A stretch of DNA of 60,991 bases, taken from NCBI GenBank assembly GCA_034717495.1, contig JAYELL010000108.1:76902-137892 (forward strand), in the 5' to 3' direction. The translations under genes were made by a program, and so were the position numbers. This DNA comes from Chloroflexota bacterium. Its GTDB lineage: Bacteria; Chloroflexota; Anaerolineae; JAAEKA01. This document shows, in pieces, positions 1 through 8,128 of the stretch; position 1 is the stretch's first letter; each line of letters begins with the position of its first letter. The notes under the pieces are model-generated. The model saw only the letters and a list, made by a program, of their open reading frames with translations. It did not search any database and was not told the origin of the DNA.

Positions 1-167
1 GGCGGAAATGCCAATTCGATCTGCGGCGCACCAGGATCCTGTGCCGGTTGTTCAACGACCTCACCCGGTTCCGGCTGGATCACTTGCTCGTCCGGCTTTT
101 CACTGCTCGGCTTTTCACTGCTCGGCTGTCGCGCCGAGGAATAACCTTTTGGTGTTAAAATAGTCAT
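1..167 (-). CDS. N-terminal part of an unrecognised protein (runs off the window)
   Basis: This is the first 55 codons of a leftward gene whose remainder lies outside the window. The start is an ATG at 165-167 preceded by an AAAGGA-type ribosome binding site. The protein begins MTILTPKGYSS and continues into a segment rich in Pro, Glu, Ser and Gln with no signal peptide or membrane span. A 15-nt unit (CCGAGCAGTGAAAAG on the coding strand) occurs twice in tandem and encodes a repeated PSSEK. The segment looks like a disordered N-terminal extension. No family could be recognised from what is visible. Confidence 0.6.
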   Translation of the reverse strand, partial: MTILTPKGYSSARQPSSEKPSSEKPDEQVIQPEPGEVVEQPAQDPGAPQIELAFP

Positions 168-469
168 AGCTTTTTCCTTTCTACTTGTTATTACTTGTCT
201 GGGCATTCGCCCCCTAAGCGCCTGATTTTACCGCAAAATCCCTTCCCTGTCGATTCTACGCTGCCATAAAACGATGCTAACGCTACTTCCGAGCACGCTT
301 TGTCGAAGGTAGCGCCTTTCGGCGCGCGATCGAGGGTGGTTGTTTGGGCAGAAGAGTTGTTGTGAGAGTCAGGTTGTAGTATTTTGACTACACGAAGCAC
401 ATTTGGCCTCTTCTCCGGCAAACATGCGCTGCTCCCTGGCCGGGTTTTCCTACCCGTGAAAAAACGGGC
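168..469. other. gene-free spacer between divergent genes
   Basis: This stretch separates the leftward gene at 1-167 from the LysM gene. Reading frames exist on both strands, but none has a convincing ribosome binding site or protein-like composition. The right part holds a weak hairpin (CCCGT/ACGGG near 453-468) just before the promoter at 470. I see no RNA gene. Confidence 0.4.
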
Positions 470-498
470 TTGACAGGTTGTGGCCGTTGAAGTATAGT
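470..498 (+). promoter_or_regulatory. sigma-70-type promoter of the LysM/L,D-transpeptidase gene
   Basis: TTGACA (470-475) and TATAGT (493-498) are separated by 17 nt, close to the housekeeping consensus. Transcription should start near 505, leaving a leader of about 38 nt. Confidence 0.7.
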
Positions 499-542
499 GC
501 GGCTGCCGGGCGAAAACAAACAAAACCTCGGGAGTGGTTACA

Positions 543-1598
543 GTGACAATCCTGCGAAAAATCTTCATATCGGCCATCGGTGTCCTGCTTGTGATGTTTT
601 CCTGCATAGGTGTCGAGCCAGTTCTGGCCAGTCCCGACCTCCAGGAAACAACCTATGTGGTGCAACCGGGCGACACCCTGTGGGAGATCGCGCGCTACCA
701 CGGTGTCAGCTACCAGGCGATTATGGATGCCAACGGGGTCACCGACCCGGCTTACCTGAGAACCGGCCAACGGCTGACAATACCTGGTACACCTGCTTCC
801 GGTGTGACTGCCTCCTCTGACCCAAATGCTTCGGGGGAAACCCACGTCGTACAGCGTGGCGAGAATCTCTCGGCAATTGCCTATCGCTACGGGATCAGTT
901 TGTCCACCATCGGCCAGGCCAACGGTATCGTCAACCCTTCCCATATCCGGATAGGCCAACGATTGATGATCCCAGGCGGCTCCGCGCCAGATGCTGCTGA
1001 AACATTGCCGACGCCTGCAGCCACCCCTGAAGTAAGGACCCGAAACCACGTCGTCAAATCGGGCGAAACCCTCTCGGCAATTGCTGCCAACTACGGCACC
1101 TCAGTGGCTGTTATCATATCGGCCAACCGGCTGAACAATCCATCGGTCATCACGCCAGGCCAACGGCTCCAGATCCCCGAACCGCCAGCCTCAGCACCCA
1201 TCCCGACGACGACACACGCCGACCTCAGCATGAACGTCAGCATCAGCCAGCAGCGATGCCAGGTCTACTCGGGTCAGGAGCTCCTCTACGATTGGCCCTG
1301 CTCCACAGGTCGTCCGGGAGTCGGCACAAAAACCGGCACCTTCCACGTACAGAGCAAAATCCGGGATGCCTGGGGATCGCGCTGGGGTTTCTACATGCCC
1401 TACTGGTTGGGTATCTACTGGGCCGGAGGCACAGAGAATGGAATCCATGGGCTCCCATACGCACCCGGCGGCGCCCCCATCTGGGAAAACGCCCTGGGAA
1501 CACCGGTTACCTACGGCTGCGTACTACTTGGAACCCACGAATCCAAGGCTCTCTGGGACATGGCCTACATCGGCATGCCGATTACCATAGGTTATTAG
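543..1598 (+). CDS. triple-LysM L,D-transpeptidase (YkuD family), exported
   Basis: This is a cell-wall enzyme predicted to form 3-3 or lipoprotein crosslinks in peptidoglycan. After a hydrophobic signal segment (about residues 8-29) come three LysM modules starting [20 protein letters not shown] and [10 protein letters not shown], each ending in a GQRL.IP motif. A YkuD catalytic domain fills roughly the last 125 residues. Its active-site region shows an HG followed by TYGCV. The usual SHGC is changed to TYGC, but the catalytic Cys is kept. The start is placed at GTG 543 because GGGAG at 530-534 lies 8 nt upstream; a GTG at 534 would overlap that site. The stop overlaps the convergent ligase gene by 4 nt. 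Confidence 0.9.
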   Translation: MTILRKIFISAIGVLLVMFSCIGVEPVLASPDLQETTYVVQPGDTLWEIARYHGVSYQAIMDANGVTDPAYLRTGQRLTIPGTPASGVTASSDPNASGETHVVQRGENLSAIAYRYGISLSTIGQANGIVNPSHIRIGQRLMIPGGSAPDAAETLPTPAATPEVRTRNHVVKSGETLSAIAANYGTSVAVIISANRLNNPSVITPGQRLQIPEPPASAPIPTTTHADLSMNVSISQQRCQVYSGQELLYDWPCSTGRPGVGTKTGTFHVQSKIRDAWGSRWGFYMPYWLGIYWAGGTENGIHGLPYAPGGAPIWENALGTPVTYGCVLLGTHESKALWDMAYIGMPITIGY

Positions 1599-2740
1599 AA
1601 GTTCGCGGTTTCCCCGACCAGAAAATCGACAACGGAGCGCATAGCCTCGTCGTGATTTTCCTCCCCTCCACGCTGCTGGTAGATGCTCAATTGACGGTCG
1701 GCGCTGGTGCCGTGCTCCAAAATGCGATAGATTCCGTCAATCTCCCGCCGACTGCCAAGCCGTTCCACTTCATCATCGATAAGAATCAACAATTCGCGGA
1801 CCAATTGGCGAGCATCTATCTCCTCCGCCTTGCCGAAATCGATCATCTTGCCGTCCAGTCCGTAGCGCAGAGCCCGCCACTTGTTTTCGGCAATCAAGTC
1901 CCGGCGGTACATGCGAAAGGTCATGTTGCGCTTGCGAAGAGTCCAGAGCCACGAGACAATGGCCTGTAACAAGGCAGCGACGGCGATCGCGTCATCAAGG
2001 GTCGTGCAGATATCGGGAACCCGGAATTCTACCGTAGGAAAGCTGTAATGGGGGCGAACGTCCCACCAAATCTTGGACCCATCGGGGATGCATCCCGTGT
2101 TGACCAGGCGCTGGACGAAGCGTTCAAAGTCCGCCCACGATTGAAAGCTCTCAGGCAATCCGGTGCGCGGAATGTCCTCGAATATGACCGACCGGTAGGA
2201 CTTCATGCCGGTGTTCTTACCAGCCCAGAAGGGAGAGCTGGTTGTCAGCACCAGGATATGAGGCAACATGTAGCGCACCATGTTCATGCAGTCGATAGCG
2301 AAATCCCGGTCTTCGACGCCGATATGGACATGCATACCGAAGATCAGCATGCGTTGAGCGAGCATGCGCATGTTCTCGACCACAGTGGAATAGCGTTCAA
2401 AAGGGGCGATTTCCTGGCCCATCCAGTGAGAGAACGGATGGGTGGAAGCAGCCGCGATTCGAAGACCGCGGCCCTCCGCCAGCTGGGCGATGTGAGTTCG
2501 TTGGGCAACAAGTGCTTCCTTCAGTTCAAAAACATCGCTGCACACCGGGGTTCCCAGCTCAACCATGGAAGCGTGAAGCTCGGGCTTGAGTTCTCCTGTC
2601 TTGAGCTTACCCTTGACAATCTCCACAGCACCCTGCTCCGATTCCATGAATTGCGTGATATAGGAGCGAAGTTCACGCGTCTCCGGATCGATGATCTGAT
2701 ATTCTTCCTCAATACCAATGGTGAGCGATGGTGCTTTCAT
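1595..2740 (-). CDS. carboxylate-amine ligase, YbdK/GCS2 family (copy 2)
   Basis: This 381-residue protein belongs to the glutamate-cysteine ligase type 2 family, whose members join a carboxylate to an amine using ATP. The family signature [16 protein letters not shown] is at the N-terminus, and [12 protein letters not shown] and a C-terminal [10 protein letters not shown] follow; these are typical of the fold. The true substrates are unknown; many family members are only weak glutamate-cysteine ligases. The gene lies 25 nt after a paralogue with the same signatures and has its own ribosome binding site (GGAGGAA about 10 nt before the ATG), so the pair probably forms one transcript with the small gene upstream. 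Confidence 0.85.
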   Translation of the reverse strand: MKAPSLTIGIEEEYQIIDPETRELRSYITQFMESEQGAVEIVKGKLKTGELKPELHASMVELGTPVCSDVFELKEALVAQRTHIAQLAEGRGLRIAAASTHPFSHWMGQEIAPFERYSTVVENMRMLAQRMLIFGMHVHIGVEDRDFAIDCMNMVRYMLPHILVLTTSSPFWAGKNTGMKSYRSVIFEDIPRTGLPESFQSWADFERFVQRLVNTGCIPDGSKIWWDVRPHYSFPTVEFRVPDICTTLDDAIAVAALLQAIVSWLWTLRKRNMTFRMYRRDLIAENKWRALRYGLDGKMIDFGKAEEIDARQLVRELLILIDDEVERLGSRREIDGIYRILEHGTSADRQLSIYQQRGGEENHDEAMRSVVDFLVGETANF

Positions 2741-2765
2741 TACCCTACTCTTCCTCCGGAACAGA

Positions 2766-3905
2766 CTATTCGATCATTGTCTCCTGAACAAGGGCGTCAA
2801 CCACGGCCCGCAACGCCTCTTGGCTGTTCTCATCGCCGCCGTGCGCCTCGTACAGGGCCAGTTGTCGATCTGCACTGGTGCCGTGCTCGATCATGCTATA
2901 GACGTGATTGATCTCCTGCCGGCTGTTCAGCTTATCAACGTAGGGATCGATCAGCCGCAGCATTTCCCTGAGCAATTGACGGGCGGGCACCTGATCCTCC
3001 TGGCCAAAGTCGATCAACATGCCATCCAATCCATAACGTTCGGCCCGCCACTTGTTCTCATGGATCAAGCTTCGGGGATAGCGCCGAAAGCTGATGTTTT
3101 TGCTCTTCAGATCGACGAGCCAGGCAATCAATGCCTGTACCATCGCGACGATACCCAACGCGTCATCCAGGCTGGGACACATATCGAATAGGCGAAACTC
3201 CAGGGTTGGATACAGGCAGTGTGGGCGCGCGTCCCACCAGATCTGATGCTCCCCGCTAATACAATTGGTCCGGAGAAGAAGATCAACGTACTGCTTGTAC
3301 TCGGTATACGATGCAAATTGATGAGGAATGCCGCTGCGGGGAAGGTTGTCCCACAGAATCGCCCGGTAGGACTTCAGGCCCGTATTGCGGCCATGCCAGA
3401 ATGGCGAGCTCGTCGACAGGATCAACAGATGCGGCAACATGTAACGAACAACGTTGAGGCAATCAATGGCCAGATCCCGATCCTCAACCCCGATGTGAAC
3501 ATGCATGCCAAAGATCAGCATGCGCTGGGCGACAACCTGCAAATCCTCGACCAGGCCATGAAAGCGTCCATGTCTCGGCAACAATGGGTTTTGCCAGGAG
3601 GCAAAGGGATGGGTACCGGCCGCAGCGATCTGTAAGCCCTGTTCTTTAGCCGCATCGCAGACCAGCCTACGCTGCCGCGTCAGAGCAGCGCGAGCCTCGA
3701 CGACATCGACGCAGACCGGCGTTGCCATGTCGATCATACTCGCCGAAAGCGCCGACTCCAGCGGCCGATCCTGGTCGAATTGGCGCACGACCGGCTGCTC
3801 TCGATCCACAGAACGAGTGATAAAGGAGCGCAGATTGCGCGTCTCGGGATCGATGACCTGATATTCTTCTTCGATTCCGATGTTCAGTGTGGGCACATTT
3901 GACAT
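2766..3905 (-). CDS. carboxylate-amine ligase, YbdK/GCS2 family (copy 1)
   Basis: This 379-residue protein is a paralogue of the next gene, with the same landmarks ([42 protein letters not shown]). The start is placed at ATG 3905 because GGAGG lies 5 nt upstream. A GTG at 3911 in the same frame is part of that ribosome binding site. Keeping two full-length neighbouring copies suggests that they use different substrates or act as a heteromer, but the sequence does not settle this. Confidence 0.85.
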   Translation of the reverse strand: MSNVPTLNIGIEEEYQVIDPETRNLRSFITRSVDREQPVVRQFDQDRPLESALSASMIDMATPVCVDVVEARAALTRQRRLVCDAAKEQGLQIAAAGTHPFASWQNPLLPRHGRFHGLVEDLQVVAQRMLIFGMHVHIGVEDRDLAIDCLNVVRYMLPHLLILSTSSPFWHGRNTGLKSYRAILWDNLPRSGIPHQFASYTEYKQYVDLLLRTNCISGEHQIWWDARPHCLYPTLEFRLFDMCPSLDDALGIVAMVQALIAWLVDLKSKNISFRRYPRSLIHENKWRAERYGLDGMLIDFGQEDQVPARQLLREMLRLIDPYVDKLNSRQEINHVYSMIEHGTSADRQLALYEAHGGDENSQEALRAVVDALVQETMIE

Positions 3906-3964
3906 GGGCACCTCCGCGCAAGCGGAGTTTCGCAGCTGTTTGAAAAGGGGTCGTCAGAAAACAA

Positions 3965-4390
3965 TCATCCGTTTGAACCACCATCAATTGGCTGACTCTC
4001 GATGCCTCGATCGCTCCACAGCAGGCCCTCGGCCTCCTCCCTGGCCCGATCCTTTTCAACAAACACGAGATCGAACGGCACGACTCTTTCATCCAGCAGG
4101 GAGTTATCGCGAAGCAGTCGCAGAATCAATCTGTAGGACGAACCGGGTAATGGATTCTTCAAATGCATGGTGAGGGAGATATAAGTATGTTGGACATCGA
4201 CCATCACCATGGAGGCTTGCTCATACCCGGCCTCGTCGAGAATCGTTAGCTCAAGCGTCGGAGAATCGTTGAATTGCGTCAACTCGATGCGGGCCCAGAC
4301 CCGTTTTAGCTCAGGGTAAGGCAACGCCTGAGCGCGCAAAAAACGAGGCGGGTCTTCCTCGGACAGCAATCCGATAGGTTGATTGACCAT
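3965..4390 (-). CDS. conserved-looking 141-residue protein upstream of the ligases
   Basis: This is a soluble protein of about 16 kDa without a signal peptide or membrane segment. The middle reads like a beta-rich domain (for example VWARIELTQFNDSPTLELTI and a later SLTMHLKNPLPG), and the C-terminus is acidic. No family was recognised. It is 59 nt upstream of the first ligase on the same strand and is probably the first gene of that operon. No clear ribosome binding site precedes the ATG. The beta-sandwich look is an impression only. Confidence 0.65.
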   Translation of the reverse strand: MVNQPIGLLSEEDPPRFLRAQALPYPELKRVWARIELTQFNDSPTLELTILDEAGYEQASMVMVDVQHTYISLTMHLKNPLPGSSYRLILRLLRDNSLLDERVVPFDLVFVEKDRAREEAEGLLWSDRGIESQPIDGGSNG

Positions 4391-4491
4391 AGCAACAAGA
4401 AGTGATTCGTTTCGCAGCGAAGACTCAGCTCAGGGTCAGAAGACGACATCGTTTGACTGCAGATTGTGATGTCGACTCCCTGAGAAGCGAG

Positions 4492-4587
4492 CGGGAGTGG
4501 ATGGGAGTCGAACCCACCGTGGCTACCTCCGCGGTACCCACCACCGATTTTGAAGACCGGGGCGCCCACCGGGACACATCCACCCCC
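4492..4587 (-). tRNA. selC: tRNA-Sec (anticodon UCA)
   Basis: The 96-nt cloverleaf has the features specific to selenocysteine tRNA: an 8-bp acceptor stem (GGGGGTGG with CCACTCCC), a 6-bp D stem closed by a four-base loop, an anticodon stem of 5 bp around the loop CTTCAAA (anticodon TCA), a long variable arm, and a T arm with TTCGACT. The discriminator base is G, as in Escherichia coli selC, and the CCA end is not encoded. Its presence means the organism should decode UGA as selenocysteine somewhere. The selA, selB and selD genes are not in this window. Confidence 0.92.
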
Positions 4588-4600
4588 AGGATTGTTGCCG

Positions 4601-4629
4601 ATAATACACGATTTGCACCGTTCGGTCAA
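4601..4629 (-). promoter_or_regulatory. promoter of tRNA-Sec
   Basis: On the minus strand TTGACC (4624-4629) and TATTAT (4601-4606) are 17 nt apart and end 13 nt before the tRNA 5' end. Confidence 0.7.
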
Positions 4630-4821
4630 ATGACCTTTTGACAAGGTCGGCGAGATCGATTTTGTGGACAGTTTGCAGGCACCAATGTGCTAAACTGATC
4701 TTGCGGGATTCCTATCTCGCGATGAGAGAGGGGCCTTGACGTTTTCCAAAATGCGCTTCTGGCTGTGGTGCTCCTCTTGCCCCAGAATCTCATTGCTGAT
4801 AGAAACCGAGGAGGATAACTG

Positions 4822-5582
4822 ATGAAACGGGCATGGAAATTATTCGCAACAACTATCCTGGCGACGATTCTATGTCGCCCCTGTACTTTTCTGTCGACTC
4901 AACAGCCGGATGGTATGAGCTGATGTCTGATCCGGTTGGTGGCCAAAAACGCAACCACCTGCCGGTGGAAATCGTCTCGGACGATCTTCCGCCGGTAGCT
5001 ACAGGTGGTTGTTTGGCGCTGGAAAAGCGCCTGGTTTGGTGGTGACAAAATCCTCAAACTGGTGTAGAATGGAGGCAGATCACTGTTCATCAGGTGCCGC
5101 TACCTTGTTCTCCGACCACCTTCCTGCCAACGTCCACCTGTACCTGAATGCGCTGAGCTTGCGGCGGCAGAAACGCCGTTCGATCGGGATGGCAGGGTCG
5201 ACCTTCAGGTCGACTGGTACACCAACTCCTGCGCCTGCCTGGTGTATGAACAACCCAACGTCATGACTAACCAATTTGGCCGCTACTGCACCACCAGCCC
5301 AGCCAGAGTCCATTCCAGGGCGATAAGTCCAACGTAACGGCCGCCTTTCAGATCAAAAGCAAGAACTCCGTTGACAAGCTGTGGTTTGCCAAGCAGAACG
5401 CCAAGGAGTGGGAGCAGGTGGAGAACAAGCTGCTCGACACGGGCTGGACTACAGAGCAGTGCGTTGCGCTCTACCTGGAGCCTGGCCAGAACTACCGGAA
5501 CCGTTATGATATTAGCAAGGCGCCAGCGGATAAGGCTCAGATGGACAGGGCCAATAACAATCTGGACCGCTGTCGCCAGTAA
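4822..5582 (+). pseudogene. decayed exported-protein gene with frameshifts
   Basis: A strong ribosome binding site (GAGGAGGA, 6 nt spacing) precedes ATG 4822, which begins a signal-peptide-like MKRAWKLFATTILATIL but reaches a stop within 35 codons. Protein-like sequence then appears in other frames: a Cys-containing segment reading VDWYTNSCACLVYEQPN at about 5208-5258, and after another shift near 5290 a segment ending NNNLDRCRQ before TAA 5580-5582. No single frame spans the region, so it is either a decayed gene or a stretch with several sequencing indels. The family was not recognised; the Cys content suggests an extracytoplasmic domain. Confidence 0.55.
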
Positions 5583-5594
5583 AGACCGATCATC

Positions 5595-5780
5595 ATGAAA
5601 TGCACCAACTGAGGAAGTGACCTGGCTCCAGAAGACAGTTTCTGTGGCGTATGCGGCGCGCAATGCCCCCACCTGCCCCCTGCGTTTGCCGATGCGCAGG
5701 CACGTTCTTCGCTGTTAAAGAGTCAGCATGACGCCGGCCAGTTGACTCCAAGGTCAACTTGTAGCATGCCGCGAACGTGA
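5595..5780 (+). pseudogene. zinc-ribbon reading frame interrupted by UGA (nonsense mutation or selenocysteine)
   Basis: From ATG 5595 the frame reads M-K-C-T-N, then TGA at 5610-5612, then G-S-D-L-A-P-E-D-S-F-C-G-V-C-G-A-Q-C and on to a stop at 5778-5780. The layout C-x2-X then C-x2-C is a typical bacterial N-terminal zinc ribbon in which the second metal-binding Cys codon has become TGA. The simplest reading is a Cys to stop change in a decaying locus, since the gene just upstream is also broken. A tRNA-Sec gene lies 1 kb away and a small hairpin follows the UGA (see findings), so readthrough as selenocysteine cannot be excluded. The ribosome binding site is weak. Confidence 0.5.
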
Positions 5781-5786
5781 TATAAT
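5759..5786 (+). promoter_or_regulatory. promoter of the mocA-GNAT gene, leaderless layout
   Basis: TTGTAG (5759-5764), 16 nt, then a perfect TATAAT (5781-5786). Only 6 nt separate the -10 box from ATG 5793, so the mRNA probably starts at or next to the start codon. Confidence 0.6.
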
Positions 5787-5792
5787 CTCTTC

Positions 5793-6962
5793 ATGATACC
5801 CGCAATCATCCCGGCTGCTGGCCTTTCCACACGCATGGGCGGCGACGTGCCCAAACCTCTGCTGCCATGGGGTGATCGCACGGTTATCGAGGCGGTTGTG
5901 ACAGCAGCATTGCAAGCTGGCGCAACGCCGAAACTATCGGTGGTTGTCACAGGACACCGCCACCAGGAGATCGAGGCAGTATTGAAGGATCACCCGGTGC
6001 GCTGTGTGTTCAATCCAGCCTACCAGCAGAAGGAGCTATTGTCCTCGCTGCAGATCGCTTTGCAAGCCCTGCCAGAAACCTGTACCGGAGCGCTTCTCGC
6101 TCTGGCTGACCAGCCGCAGGTAGGGCCCTCGGTTATTGCCGGGATCCTTGACACCTTCCTTGGCACAGGACAACGCCACATCGTCGTGCCAAGCTATCAA
6201 ATGCGGCGCGGGCATCCCATTGTCCTGCCTCGATGGCTGTGGCAAAATGTGCTGAAACTGCCCGCCGGAGCCACACTTCGAACTCTGATCGAGGAATACA
6301 CAGAAAACATCCATTACCTGGTTGTCGACACGCCGGTGGTGCTCCAGGACCTGGATACGCCCCAACAATACCAAAAAGCCCTGGCAGCCCAGACGAAATC
6401 CAATGGAGCACTTATGTCCACTCAACCCACTCTTACCACAGAACGCCTCGTACTCAGGCCTTTCTCCATATTGGACGGTCCCCAAGTACAACATCTTGCC
6501 GGCAATCCGGCGGTAGCTGCCACAACCCAAAACATTCCCCACCCGTACGAGGATGGCATGGCGGAGTCCTGGATCAGCACGCACGAGGACCTGTTTGCCG
6601 GCGATCAGGGTATCGTGTTCGCGGTCACGCTGAGGGACGGCGGTGACCTGGTCGGCACGATTAGCCTGCTTGGCCTCAACCGCGGGGATCGTTTTGCCGA
6701 ACTGGGTTACTGGATCGGTTTGCCCTACTGGAATCGGGGATTCGCCACCGAGGCGGCCCAGGCCCTCATTGCTTACGGTTTCAGCGGATTGAATCTCAAC
6801 CGGATCCAGGCAAGACACATGACGCGAAACATGGCATCGGGCCGGGTCATGGAAAAGACGGGGATGCAATGTGAAGGAGTACTCAGACAGCGCATCTTCA
6901 AGAATGGCAGGTTCGAGGACATGCGACTTTTCAGCATCCTGCGCAGCGAGTACAGGGGATAA
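5793..6962 (+). CDS. MocA-like molybdenum cofactor nucleotidyltransferase fused to a GNAT acetyltransferase
   Basis: Residues 1-205 are a MobA/MocA-type NTP-transferase domain (PAAGLSTRMGG nucleotide-binding loop, ALADQPQVG metal site), which in known relatives transfers CMP or GMP to molybdopterin for molybdenum hydroxylases. Residues 208-389 are a RimJ/RimL-type acetyltransferase (LTTERLVLRPF, ELGYWIGLPYWNRGFATEA, RHMTRNMASGRVMEKTGM). Both are complete and in one frame. At the junction a GGAG (6405-6408) sits 5 nt before an internal ATG (6414), as if two genes had merged by loss of a stop; the acetyltransferase may still be made separately. The two xdhC-type genes downstream support the cofactor role of the first half. 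The acetyltransferase substrate is unknown. Confidence 0.85.
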   Translation: MIPAIIPAAGLSTRMGGDVPKPLLPWGDRTVIEAVVTAALQAGATPKLSVVVTGHRHQEIEAVLKDHPVRCVFNPAYQQKELLSSLQIALQALPETCTGALLALADQPQVGPSVIAGILDTFLGTGQRHIVVPSYQMRRGHPIVLPRWLWQNVLKLPAGATLRTLIEEYTENIHYLVVDTPVVLQDLDTPQQYQKALAAQTKSNGALMSTQPTLTTERLVLRPFSILDGPQVQHLAGNPAVAATTQNIPHPYEDGMAESWISTHEDLFAGDQGIVFAVTLRDGGDLVGTISLLGLNRGDRFAELGYWIGLPYWNRGFATEAAQALIAYGFSGLNLNRIQARHMTRNMASGRVMEKTGMQCEGVLRQRIFKNGRFEDMRLFSILRSEYRG

Positions 6963-6970
6963 CCGGCGAT

Positions 6971-7291
6971 ATGGATTCTTTTTACCACAAACTTCAGGAT
7001 TTCCTGACGGCCGGAGAAACGGTTGCTGTGGCCACGATCACAGAAGTGCGCGGTAGTGTCCCCAGAGAAGTGGGCGCCAAGATGATCATTCATCCCCTGG
7101 GCGCCCACGTAGGCACCGTCGGCGGCGGCTGCGGAGAAGCTGACGCCATCAGGGCGGCCCTGGATGTGATCCAAACCGGCCAACCCGCGACCGTCCATGT
7201 CGACCTGACCGATGACCCGGCCATGCAGAGCCTCGGCGTCTGCGGTGGAATCATGAACGTATTCATCGAACGATGGAGTCCGGAAACCTGA
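6971..7291 (+). CDS. XdhC/CoxI-type N-terminal domain protein
   Basis: This 106-residue protein is a stand-alone XdhC_CoxI domain. It has the family pattern ITEVRGSVPREVGAKM and GTVGGGCGEADAI, plus a Cys in SLGVCGG that aligns with a conserved Cys of the family. XdhC-type proteins bind the molybdenum cofactor, help sulfurate it and hand it to xanthine-dehydrogenase-like enzymes. The gene begins 8 nt after the MocA-GNAT stop and is followed by a longer XdhC protein. Such short-plus-long pairs are common next to molybdenum hydroxylase genes, although no hydroxylase subunit is present in the window. Confidence 0.85.
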   Translation: MDSFYHKLQDFLTAGETVAVATITEVRGSVPREVGAKMIIHPLGAHVGTVGGGCGEADAIRAALDVIQTGQPATVHVDLTDDPAMQSLGVCGGIMNVFIERWSPET

Positions 7292-7341
7292 GGGCTCTTT
7301 TCCGTGATCTACCGAAGAAGAAACCCCTGTGGAATACACCA

Positions 7342-8124
7342 ATGACAGAAAAATTCCTGGATGCCCTGATTTCGTCCCTTGAAGACCGTCGTCCCGTTGC
7401 TGTGGCGACGGTCATAGCTGCATCTGATGATGGACCGATCGGGAACAAGGCCCTGGTCTGGCTCGATCAGAATCCCCTGGGTGAGCTTGGACTTGGTGGC
7501 CTGGAAGCCAGGGTTCTGGAAGAGGCCCGGACGGTTCTAGAGGGAAGAAATCATCAGGTTCTGGTCTACGACAGCGAGACTGGTCAGGTGAAGGTCTTCG
7601 TGGAGGTCCAGCAACGCCCTCCTGACCTCGTTATCGTCGGCGCCGGCCACATTGCCATGCCACTGGCCCGATTGGGAACCCTGTGCGATTTCACTGTGAC
7701 TGTGCTGGACGACCGGCCTCAATTCGCCAACCGCCAGCGCTTTCCCCAAGCTGACACCGTTCTGACGTTACCCCTCCAGGCGACTATGCGAAAATGGGCC
7801 GCGGCCGGGCGATTGGACCTCGACACTTTTGTTGTTTTGGTCACACGAGGCCACCAACACGATATCGACTGCCTGCTTGAAATCCTGGACCAGCCGCTGG
7901 CCTACATCGGCATGATCGGCAGCAGGCGCCGGGTACGTACCGTCTTCGATCTGTTATCAACCGAGATGGGCATTCCGCCCGAGGCCTTTGACCGGGTCCA
8001 TGCCCCCATTGGGCTCGATATCGGCGCACGCACGCCGGCCGAGATCGCTATCTGCATCATGGCAGAGATCATCAATGTGCGTCGCAGTGGCCCGGCACCT
8101 TCAATCTCCGATGAACGAAAGTAA
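7342..8124 (+). CDS. XdhC family protein with C-terminal Rossmann domain
   Basis: This 260-residue protein has a short XdhC_CoxI-like N-terminal part and then an XdhC_C Rossmann domain (VIVGAGHIAMPLARL, TVLDDRPQFANRQRFP, YIGMIGSRRR, HAPIGLDIGARTPAEIA). It probably matures or protects the molybdenum cofactor for a hydroxylase encoded elsewhere. The start is set at ATG 7342, where the sequence aligns with the N-terminus of the preceding paralogue; an in-frame ATG at 7273 would overlap that gene. It is co-directional with its neighbours, so the block 5793-9331 is probably one transcript. Confidence 0.88.
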   Translation: MTEKFLDALISSLEDRRPVAVATVIAASDDGPIGNKALVWLDQNPLGELGLGGLEARVLEEARTVLEGRNHQVLVYDSETGQVKVFVEVQQRPPDLVIVGAGHIAMPLARLGTLCDFTVTVLDDRPQFANRQRFPQADTVLTLPLQATMRKWAAAGRLDLDTFVVLVTRGHQHDIDCLLEILDQPLAYIGMIGSRRRVRTVFDLLSTEMGIPPEAFDRVHAPIGLDIGARTPAEIAICIMAEIINVRRSGPAPSISDERK

Positions 8125-8128
8125 TCCC

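Noticed and set aside
191-607. 138-codon minus-strand frame upstream of the LysM gene
   Set aside because: It crosses the promoter and start of the LysM gene, has no ribosome binding site and its translation is not protein-like.
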